From NCBI GenBank assembly GCA_036939975.1, contig JALLPB010001803.1, forward strand, positions 1-13,771: a stretch of 13,771 nucleotides of DNA, given 5' to 3'. The stretch is from Cyclostephanos tholiformis. Taxonomy: Eukaryota > Bacillariophyta > Thalassiosirophyceae > Thalassiosirales > Thalassiosiraceae. Below are positions 1 to 6,920 of this stretch, in pieces (within the stretch, counting starts at the first letter, position 1; every line of letters begins with the position of its first letter). Position numbers and translations under genes: made by a program. A model generated the notes under the pieces. The model was not told where the DNA came from. It did no database searches and saw only the letters and a program-made list of their open reading frames with translations.

Positions 1-718
1 AGCTAAATTGTGAGATCCTTTGTCCCAGTAAAAACGAAAGTGGCCTTGGGCGGCGTGGCATCGTAACCAATGGAGGCGCATCCAAATCATCTTGATGCGG
101 CGTTGGATGATGGTGTCATTGGCGAACCCAGAAGCGGTGGAGTTGTCCGTTTGGATGGGCGATCTGGGTTGAGGCCAACCCATTTCTGTGAGGGCATTGC
201 GCAGGGGGATCATTTTGCATGCAGTTGTGTAGAGAGCTGCAAGCTCAGCTTCGGCAGCAGATGCCATCATGACAAAGCGAATGATGTGGGAGATGGTGAG
301 GACAGGGCCATTTGGGCGCGGTATCCCGGCGTCCTCGGACAGGAAGATGTGGGCACCCGCGCGGCTGCGGGAGCCGGGCTCGGTGAGGAAGCTGGCGTCG
401 GAGTGGGCAGCTAGGACCATGGAACTGGGGCGATAGGTAATGCCATCCGAGGGGTACGTGTAGACGTAGTCGAGGAGTTGGGATACCGCACGGTTGGTGT
501 TCTCTGTGGCCTTGGCTTGCTGGGAGCTGATGGTGCTGAGGGTGACAAGGAGCTTGTTGTCCACCGCACGCGCGTAGTAGAGGAGGGATCCGACGATGCC
601 TTGGACGCGTTTGATACCGGCGTCGTCAAGTGGGGGGCTGGTGTCAGCCTCCGGGAGCAGGTGTTCTTTGGCGCCATAGACTATTGGTCGATGTTGGTGT
701 GGCGCCTGTTGAGGTTTG
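1..718 (-). pseudogene. pol: Element Y RNase H domain of pol (open to window edge)
   Basis: This is the C-terminal part of pol, which would degrade the RNA of the RNA:DNA hybrid during reverse transcription in the virus-like particle. A single minus-strand frame is open from about 715 to base 1. It contains the tether segment that follows RT (GSLLYYARAVD, about 590), then the RNase H acidic motifs: AHSDASF (Asp codon 397-399), AAEAEL (about 250) and QTDNSTA (about 145). It ends at KGSHNLA against the window edge, just short of the usual copia C-terminus. RT upstream is in a different frame and ends at a TAG at 681-683, so a frameshift near 715 separates the two. The domain itself shows no stop and retains the acidic residues that can be seen. 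Confidence 0.85.
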
Positions 719-1639
719 AGGGGCGGGGGTGTTTGTACTTGAGGAGGAGCTCATTGACGTAACTGTTCATAGAGAGGCGGCATTTGCGTGCAACGTAGTC
801 CCAGGCAATGTCGATGCCTGCAAATTTACCACCAGCCCAGTCGGTAGTGACGGTATAATGCAATTGAAGGGCTTGGAGGAGGTGGTCGGCATGTTGTCGT
901 CCGGTATATTGAATGCCGAAATCGTCAACAATGAGGACGAACGTTACCGGGCGCCAGTTGTGGCGCCAGAGACCCGGTGTGGTGGCACACTGGTAGTATC
1001 CGTGATCGGTTAACCGTGTCGTGAGGAGGTCGTTGGCAAGTTTGCCAGCTTGTTTGAGGCCGTAGACGCCCTTGTTGATTTCNGCAAAGCGTGCGTTGGG
1101 CGTAGAAATGACGCTGTTGAGGAGGAGTTTGGTGAGCTTGAGGGAACCTGTTTTGGTACCGCAGTCGCCGGGGTAGCAAATGCAATTGCCCCCAATGGTG
1201 ATGCGGGTGCAATTTGGGTCATCTTTTTGGGGACAAACTTCACAAACCACTCGTGTGTACGTGACATCTGAGAGGCGGTCGTGCGGGATGTCACGGTGGT
1301 GAATGGGGCGAAATGTGTCGGTACCCGCGACGCGAGGCTTGGAGGGGTCTGTAGGGGAGCGGCTGACGCCCTGGCAGAGGCGGCCGAGCTCGTTCGCATA
1401 GGAGGTGTCCCATGTTGTCTTGTGGGTCGGGTGTCGCCGGAGCTGGCGGTGTTCCAGGTACTGGCCCGTGGCCGAGTCAAGAACTGGAAAGGCGACGGGG
1501 GAAAGATGGTCCTCGGTGACCTGTGGGTCAGGCACGAGATCCTGTGGTTCAGCCAGGGCAGCAAAGCGGTTGGACTGGGCCAGGGTGCGCGTCGCGATAG
1601 ATGCCTCCGAATGAGCCGGTGGTGTGATGCGGCGTCACC
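719..1639 (-). pseudogene. pol: Element Y reverse transcriptase domain, internally shortened
   Basis: This is a copia-type reverse transcriptase (RVT_2-like). The frame is open from a TGA near 1637 down to a TAG at 681-683. Recognisable parts are the N-terminal segment, the TKLLLNSVISTPNARF stretch ending at 1086, the GVYGLKQAG motif right after it, HGYYQCATTPGLWRH, and the catalytic IVDDFG motif at about 915-932. Between NARF and GVYGL the family normally has roughly 45-50 residues that include the first catalytic Asp. They are missing, and the single N (1083) lies exactly at that junction. The integrase part upstream is in another frame and ends at 1549, so there is also a frameshift near 1600. 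As written the enzyme would be inactive. The loss may be an assembly artefact. Confidence 0.85.
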
Positions 1640-2989
1640 GGGTGGGGACAATGGTCCAGTCTGATGGCCCGGCTTGGAAGCCACCCTTGGAGATGCCACG
1701 GGAGGCGGAGTGGAGCTGGCCGATGTGCGGGAGACATAGCAGGAGCCCTAGGCGGGGATGCCACCCTTGGAGATGCCACAGAGAGGCGGAGTGGTGTAGG
1801 CCGAGGTGGCGTGGCGGGGAGGGTGGATGTCGCGGAGTGGAGGATGGAGCAGAGGGCAGCGATGGCCTCGAGTTGGTTCTTGAAATTGTGCACGGTGCCA
1901 TGGGAAAGGGTGGCGTTGAGGGTTTGGATAGCGCAGAGAAGTTTATCTGCCGTAGTGAGGGAGGGCTCGGGCAGTTTGTGGTGGCGGAACTTGATGACGT
2001 CGCTGACAATGACGGCCCGAGTATCCTTGGTGAGGACCCGATAACAACGGTAGTGGGCCAGGGCAGGGCCGATGTTGAATCCGTCGTGGCTGCGGTAGTC
2101 CCACGATCGGCAAAGGGTGGCCTTGCTGTGGATGAGAACTCGCGAACCAGCGGGGCCCATGGGAGTGGAGTCAAAGTTGTAGGGCCCAAAGAGGTTTTCC
2201 CAGGCTGATGTTGATGCATCCGGGCAGGGATGGAGAAGGTTGAGGGTGAGTTCTGCTTGGGGAAGGTGGAGGTCCCATCGGTCCACGGGAAATGAAGGAG
2301 CCACGCCGGCGAGGGTGGCAAGGAAGTGATCTTTGAAGGTGCGGATGGCACGTTCCGCTGCATTCCGTCGATGGATATGGGGAGGGACCAGTTGGAAGGA
2401 GCAGTTGTTAGCAGTGATGGCGCGTTGGAAGCTGAGGCTGGCCTCGTTGTCGAGGATGTGGACAGTGGGCTGGCGGTTGACGGCAGCAAGGCGTGCGTAG
2501 ATGTCTCTGTTCTCTGTAGGCGGCAATGCGGTGAGCGTCCTGTTTGGAGGGGAACGGTCGCACGAGGATGGCATTGGAGGGGGCATGGAGCGCGACCATG
2601 ATGTATTGGTTGCCACTGCGTGCACAGGGGGTGAAGCGGCCGGTGTCATCAGAGAAGAGGCGCGTGAGGGGGAGCTCGAGAATGGTGACACTAGGCGAGG
2701 TGACGCGCGGCACGGGTAGGGTGTCTGGAACCACGATGTGAGGAAGGAGGTGTCGACGTGTGGATCGTACGTGTTGCCGAGGTTGCGCCATGTGACCAAG
2801 GTGGGTCTCATCGGCATCCGGACAGTACTTGGCGGCCAGGGTATATGTGAGGCCAGGCCACGAGCTGTAGTAGCCAAGCTTGATGGCCGACAACCATGTA
2901 GATTTGACGGGGTAGCCAGCCGTGGCATGGAGGTACGCCACAAGGGCGGGCGTGTTGGGGAGGTCATAGGCTCGGACGTATGGGAGAGA
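1640..2989 (-). pseudogene. pol: Element Y pre-integrase and integrase domains
   Basis: Integrase inserts the cDNA into the genome. From right to left the sequence shows a pre-integrase segment with HATAGYPVKSTWL and WPGLT (about 2850-2930), then the catalytic core: first Asp in FSDDTGRF (about 2645-2650), second Asp in HILDNEAS (2449-2451), Glu in NAAERAIRTFKDH (2353-2355). The Asp-to-Glu step is 32 residues, as in element X. The C-terminal domain follows, with ENLFGPYNFDSTPMGP and HYRCYRVL (about 2020-2190). The first and second halves of the core are in different frames: minus-strand frame shifts fall near 2970 and 2515. A Pro/Arg-rich linker with a 33-bp duplication (1681-1794) leads to RT. 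All three DDE residues survive but no single frame joins them. Confidence 0.88.
1681..1794. repeat. 33/34-bp direct repeat in the Y integrase-RT linker
   Basis: The stretch 1681-1713 recurs at 1761-1794 with one extra base and a few changes. Both begin CCACCCTTGGAGATGCCAC and end GAGGCGGAGTGG, and they lie 80 bp apart. Read on the minus strand, the one-base difference makes the two copies run in different frames (PLRLSVASPRV against PLRLPWHLQGW). It looks like a local slippage duplication in a low-complexity linker and may contribute to the frame loss before RT. Confidence 0.7.
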
Positions 2990-3553
2990 GCTCGGAGCTG
3001 GGGAGGCCAGGGTTCGGCGTCAGGAAGGATGAGGGCCGGAGCCGAGGATGGGGGAGGTCCGGTGGATGTGGCGTGGAGGGCGCGGGCCAATTGCGGCGAG
3101 ATATTGATCGTCCAGAGGCATGGGCCGTGAGGGGTGCGTGAGCCATGAAGGATTGGGAGCCCATGGGCATTGGTGACAGTGAGTGACTGGTGCGTGAAGG
3201 TGGCGGTACAGCCCGCGTCGCAGTTTGCCAATGCTGAGTAGGCTGTGTGTGAAGCCCGGGACGATGTGACCGGTGCTGGCCTGGGAGGATGGCAGAGTGT
3301 CGATGGCCAGTTGTGCCGAGGCAGAGGAGGTGTGAGGGGCGCCCGCCGCGGTGCGGATGGTGATGCACGGGGCGGAGGGGTTTATGCTGGTGACCGGGGC
3401 GGAGGCAGTAAAGTAGTGGTTGGAGGCGCCGGTATCGGCGATGGCCAAGTGGGGGACCGAGGAAGAGGGTGGGCTACAGGAGTACCCATAGGCTAGGTGG
3501 CATAAAGAAGAGTTATTACTGGTACCGTAAGCTAATGTGTCCCGCCCGAGCTG
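2990..3553 (-). pseudogene. pol: Element Y retropepsin (aspartic protease) region
   Basis: Retropepsin would cleave the Gag-Pol polyprotein. The active-site motif is IADTGASNHYF, with the Asp codon at 3434-3436. It is followed by a flap/hydrophobic segment and the GFTHSLLSIGKL motif typical of the end of copia proteases. Upstream, the same frame continues without a stop into gag except for a single TGA at 3554-3556, so Gag and protease are in one frame separated by one stop codon. Near 3225 the frame changes: the DAGCTATFTH continuation of the protease is one frame over. The remainder (to about 2990) is a linker to the integrase. Probably inactive through the frameshift, although the catalytic motif is intact. 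Confidence 0.85.
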
Positions 3554-4813
3554 TCAGGCGGTGGATGCCTCCCAACCCTTGTTGGCGATGCTGCCGCCCA
3601 TGATGTTGGCGCGTGTGGCCGTGTCTTTGTGGCCCTCCTTTTTGTTGGAGCAGGAAAGGCTGTTGTGTCCCACGCCCACGCGGTAGCCATGAGACCAGCA
3701 GTAACCGTTGGGGGAGAGATTGCGGTTGCATTGGGGGCGCGCGGCTGTGGCGGCGGGGGCTGTTGGCGTGGGGGTAGGCTTGCCCGCTGCCAGGAGGGTG
3801 AAGGCCGCCGTGAGGGAGGCGAGGCTGGATGCGAACGTGGCGAGATTGGCCGTGAGCGCTGCATTGCTGTCGATGAGTTGGGTAAGGGAGGAGCGGTCGG
3901 TAGTGGCGGCCGCCGCCAGATTGTCGAGGTAACCGTCGAGGTGGGCGAGCGTGGTCGGGGCAATGGCCAAGACGTCGCTGGCGAGGTGGGCGGTTCCGCC
4001 GGTGGGGGGTGCACGTCCCGAAGCCAACAGAAGACGCTTGCGGGCGATGTGTGCTGCACGATAGTGCGTTTTCCAGGCTCCCCACGTTTTGAGGTTACGG
4101 GGAAGCGCTTCCCATTCGTCGGTGGGACGAGGGAAGTGGTCCAAGGCAAGGACCGCAGTTGAAGCAATGGCCAGGAGTTGGTCGTCCGACATGGGCAGAT
4201 TGGCGCGTGCGAGTTTGCGTTGGGCATCCTCAAGCATGCTGATGTACTCGGGGATACCTTCGGCGTCCTGGGAGTAGGACATCATCTCGGTGGGAAGCGA
4301 GACAAGTTCGCTGGGATGGAGGCCACCACAGTTGGCCTCGAGGTGGGCGAGGAGTTCAGTGGCGGAGACAGCGGTGTAGTAAGAGCGGGGGTGGCGAAGA
4401 TCACGGTACCACAGCTCGTCGACCGCATCACGGATGAACTTGGCGCTGGCGCGCTCGGCAGCCTCGTAGGAGGCGAAGTCAGCGGTGAGGAGGGCGTGGT
4501 GGGCCTCACTGCGCGCGCGGACGACGGCCGAGGCATCATCGGGGATGGCAGGGTAGGCGGGAGGACGAGGAGGGATCGGGAAGGGTTCCCCCCAGCGTGC
4601 GGTGTAGGATGCGGTAGGCTCGATGAGGCCAACAAGATTGTGGGCTGTCAGGGTGGGGTCGGAGGCCGCATACTCAGTGTAAGGGATATCGAGGAGGAGC
4701 GGGTAGAGGACGTCACGGAGGGCGGTGAGGTCATCGTCGCTTGGTTGGCCCACAATGGGCTGGAAGCTGGCGGCAGCGGTGGCAAAAGCCGCAGTGATCT
4801 CCTCAGGAGTCAT
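3554..4813 (-). CDS. gag: Element Y Gag (nucleocapsid-type structural protein), intact
   Basis: This is an uninterrupted 419-residue frame. It begins at the ATG at 4813, about 75 bases after the predicted primer-binding site, and ends at a TGA. The first 300 residues are helical and Ala/Leu-rich, as expected of a copia capsid-like Gag. An Ala/Thr/Pro-rich stretch precedes a C-terminal zinc-knuckle-like motif, CWSHGYRVGVGHNSLSC (about 3650-3700), spaced CX2HX7HX4C. The tail has NIMGGSIANKGWE, seen in related algal copia Gags. It would coat the genomic RNA in cytoplasmic particles. The stop is UGA followed by CAG, and the next domain is in the same frame, so either readthrough or a decayed Arg/Trp codon is possible. 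It is intact although the rest of the element is broken. Confidence 0.88.
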   Translation of the reverse strand: MTPEEITAAFATAAASFQPIVGQPSDDDLTALRDVLYPLLLDIPYTEYAASDPTLTAHNLVGLIEPTASYTARWGEPFPIPPRPPAYPAIPDDASAVVRARSEAHHALLTADFASYEAAERASAKFIRDAVDELWYRDLRHPRSYYTAVSATELLAHLEANCGGLHPSELVSLPTEMMSYSQDAEGIPEYISMLEDAQRKLARANLPMSDDQLLAIASTAVLALDHFPRPTDEWEALPRNLKTWGAWKTHYRAAHIARKRLLLASGRAPPTGGTAHLASDVLAIAPTTLAHLDGYLDNLAAAATTDRSSLTQLIDSNAALTANLATFASSLASLTAAFTLLAAGKPTPTPTAPAATAARPQCNRNLSPNGYCWSHGYRVGVGHNSLSCSNKKEGHKDTATRANIMGGSIANKGWEASTA

Positions 4814-4887
4814 CAGAAGTGGAAGAAGGGAAGTGGATGGTAGGCGCGACTGGAGGGCGCGGGGGCGGCAGGGGAGCGGGTGCGTTA

Positions 4888-4901
4888 AAATCTAAGAGGT
4901 A
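4888..4901 (-). promoter_or_regulatory. Predicted primer-binding site of element Y
   Basis: On the minus strand TACCTCTTAGATTT starts at the base directly after the LTR (LTR ends CA at 4902). It does not resemble the initiator-tRNA match usual in copia elements. It is a perfect 14-base reverse complement of 4933-4946 inside the LTR. Position plus complementarity suggest self-priming. The rest of the leader (4814-4887) is C-rich and shows nothing else. Confidence 0.6.
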
Positions 4902-4932
4902 TGAAGAAGAGCACCATGGTGGTGTTACAATC

Positions 4933-4946
4933 TACCTCTTAGATTT
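4933..4946 (-). promoter_or_regulatory. Candidate RNA 5' end (self-primer) in LTR1
   Basis: Minus strand AAATCTAAGAGGTA, perfectly complementary to the primer-binding region 4888-4901. Its first base lies about 28 bases after the start of the TATA-like motif, so it could be the first 14 bases of the transcript. In Tf1 the first 11 bases of the mRNA fold back onto the PBS and are cut off to act as primer. The transcription start is inferred, not observed. The same 14-mer is conserved in LTR2. Confidence 0.5.
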
Positions 4947-4968
4947 ATGAGCACAATGCTCTACTAGT

Positions 4969-4976
4969 CTATAAGG
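4969..4976 (-). promoter_or_regulatory. TATA-like element in LTR1
   Basis: Minus strand CCTTATAG lies about 28 bases upstream of 4946, a normal TATA-to-start spacing. In LTR2 the matching bases read CCCTATAG because of one transition, and the TATAG core is kept. Confidence 0.45.
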
Positions 4977-5048
4977 TACACTATTGTGCGGCTGTGGAAG
5001 CAGCGGGGGGAAGGCCAGACCGTAGGGCTCGGGGCGTACCAAGCTACA

Positions 5049-5053
5049 GATGC
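5049..5053. repeat. Target-site duplication GATGC, copy next to LTR1
   Basis: GATGC lies directly outside LTR1 and matches GATGC at 10053-10057, directly outside LTR2. Five bases is the usual copia duplication length. Both copies are Z sequence: collapsing them to one restores the Z reading frame. Confidence 0.8.
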
Positions 5054-5731
5054 ACCTCGGGGCTCATCCTGTGGAGGAAATGACTCCCGTAGATCTTAGC
5101 AATCTTCATCATCATCTGCCTCCACCTCCTCCGGACATCGCATCACCAATGTTAAATGCAAAACCTGTGGACGCATTGGCCACACCTCGTCGGTATGCCC
5201 TGACAGTAAGCACCCCCCGGAACAAATTCATGTGATGGATGCAGACGATGCCTCTGACGCCAGTGACGCATCCAGTGTTATTATACTTGCACAATGCGGG
5301 GAGGAGCCAAGCAAGCCACCTATCAACAGAAACCTTGTCCTCCTCGACAGCCAATCGACGGTCAACCTCTTCAGCAATGCTTCCCACGTCAAAAACATTC
5401 GCCCCGCCACGACTCCAATCTGTGTGCACTGTAACAAGGGCACCATGGTTATGGATAAACAGGCGGATTTTGGTGGCAACAAACTATACTTTGCTGAAAA
5501 TGGTATTGTGAATGTTCTCTCACTATTTCGCCTTTCCAAAAAATACCACATCACTTACGACAGCCACGATCAAAATGGGGTTTTCCGTGTCTTCACGGAC
5601 AAGGGCGTTGTCGAATTCTTACCTACCGAACACGGCCTCCACGTCCTTAACCTCAAAGACAACCCTCAAGCTGCCTACCTCCTGGTGAACCATGGAGTTT
5701 CTCTTCCAACTGACAATGTCATCACCTTCTT
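5054..5731 (+). pseudogene. Element Z zinc knuckle and retropepsin
   Basis: The frame continues from Z gag once the LTR is removed. A classical CCHC knuckle, CKTCGRIGHTSSVC, lies at 5157-5198 (CX2CX4HX4C) and would bind the genomic RNA. After an Asp/Ser-rich linker (DADDASDASDASS) comes the protease with LLDSQSTVNLF (Asp codon 5346-5348). This has DSQST where most retropepsins have D[ST]G, a variant I associate with this copia lineage rather than with decay. The flap and C-terminal part continue with VHCNKG and GIVNVLSLFRLSKKY. A single in-frame TAG stands at 5097-5099 upstream of the knuckle, explainable by one change from CAG. A frameshift near 5730 ends this frame at 5870 with unrelated residues. 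Confidence 0.85.
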
Positions 5732-6920
5732 GTCAACGCTGTTAGGGACAATTATGAAGGTTTTTCCAAGCACCAAATCAAGAACGCCGCCCGCGCGCGT
5801 CGCCTTATGGGCATGGTACCTACTCCTTCTCCACGCGATTTCCAAGGCCTGGTACGTCACAATCTTTTGAAAGACTGCCCTATTACACGTGACACCGGTG
5901 TCTCTTCTTGATGGAGTTGAGAAATAATTCTCCGCCACCGCCTTGATTACAAACACCACTGCCGGGCTCCTTTTGGCGCGTACTGCAAGGTCCACGAGGA
6001 CCATGAAAACGAGAGAAACTCCATGAAGACCCGCGGCCTACCTGCCATCTGCCTTGGTCCGACCGGGAATATTCAAGGCACTACAATTTTTTGAACCTAC
6101 GAACTGGCCTCGTAATCAAACGACGCACATGGACTGAGCTCCCAGTCCCACAATCAGTCATCGATCGCCTCGCCATGCTCGCCGAGAACAGTGGCGTCAA
6201 CAAAAACCTTATCTTTGCAAATCGGAAGCGCCAACCCTACGAGTGGCCCGACAACTCGCCTGATTCCCTGGACAATACCCCTATCGGTTCCTATCCAGAC
6301 ATCCCTGCTGAGTTTCCGGGAGTGCTCCTCGATCGCTCGTCGCTGGGAGTGCTATCTACACAACCTCCCCCTACAACATCATCCAACAATGACCCGGACT
6401 GGACTGAACTCGCGAACGCTGCCCTCCAAAACGCCGATCTTGACATCACACCTCAGCTCCCTCCCCCTTCACCACATATGATCGACTTCACCGCTGATGA
6501 TGATACCATTCATTCCTCTCCCCTACCATCCTCCCTCCGCCAAACCCTCCAGTACATCCCAAAACTCGAACAAGATGTTTCCCCACTTACGTCTCCGCCG
6601 ACCACTCCACCCTCCTCCTCTCGTTATCCTACCCGTCACCGTGCTTCTCCTCAACGTCTAGCCGACTACCATCTCTACACTACGGTCGCGGAGGAATCTT
6701 CCCAGGACACAAATCACCCCTACACCAATGCCAAAGGTGATACCATCGACCTTGCAATCAAAGATGAGGTGATGATGGCTCACGTCAGCCATTACGTTAT
6801 GACTCACACCGCTAACAAACTTTTTCTCAATACGCCACCTTCCAAGAAACAGTTTGGACTACAAAAGGGTTTACATCTATTTGGACAAAAAGGGGAAACC
6901 GCAGTCCAAAAAGAGTTACC
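5732..6920 (+). pseudogene. pol: Element Z pre-integrase and integrase C-terminus, catalytic core deleted
   Basis: From 5732 one frame over, the pre-integrase segment reads VRDNYEGFSKHQIK, then ARARRLMGM and LLKDCPITRD, ending at TGA 5909-5911. It is followed almost at once by an integrase C-terminal segment, RHRLDYKHHCRAPFGAYC and AICLGPTGNIQG (about 5930-6080). The whole zinc-binding and DDE core between them, several hundred residues, is missing, with the junction at about 5890-5920. A one-base loss in the T run at 6086-6092 shifts the frame: NLRTGLVIKRRTWTELP continues from 6091 into a Pro/Ser-rich hinge (SPLTSPPTTPPSSSRYPTRHR) and the start of the RT region (KKQFGLQKGLHLFGQ). This copy could not make an active integrase. 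Confidence 0.85.

Larger units (their letters stand above)
1..5048 (-). mobile_element. Ty1/copia retrotransposon Y, 3' end outside window
   Basis: Read on the minus strand, the order is LTR, primer-binding region, gag, protease, integrase, reverse transcriptase, RNase H. Integrase before RT is the diagnostic order of Ty1/copia (Pseudoviridae). The 5' LTR is LTR1 at the right end. The 3' LTR and the last residues of RNase H lie left of base 1. Gag is fully open. Pol carries several frameshifts (near 3225, 2970, 2515, 1600 and 715) and a short internal loss in RT beside the only N of the window, so this copy is not autonomous as written. Its right end is flanked by GATGC, a target duplication inside element Z. 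The family assignment is firm. The host lineage (stramenopile-like) is inferred. Confidence 0.9.
4902..5048 (-). repeat. LTR1: 5' LTR of element Y (147 bp)
   Basis: The sequence starts TG and ends CA in both orientations (minus strand TGTAG...CTTCA). It is repeated at 10058-10204 with five differences, all transitions. It directly abuts the Y primer-binding region on the inner side and GATGC on the outer side. Inside, on the minus strand, are a TATA-like CCTTATAG (4969-4976), a small GAGCA/TGCTC hairpin, then the PBS-complementary 14-mer. A probable layout is U3 5048-4947 and R/U5 4946-4902. Confidence 0.9.

Noticed and set aside
4933..4946. The 14-base inverted repeat as a transcription terminator or an insertion-sequence end
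   Set aside because: Its position exactly at the LTR/leader border and the eukaryotic retroelement context favour a primer-binding role. No transposase or bacterial context exists.
5346..5360. DSQST as a destroyed protease active site
   Set aside because: I recall DxQST-type motifs as normal in this copia lineage, so it is not clear evidence of decay.
5239..5511. Alternative plus-strand frame over the Z protease
   Set aside because: Shadow of the protease frame that contains the CCHC knuckle and LLDSQST motif.
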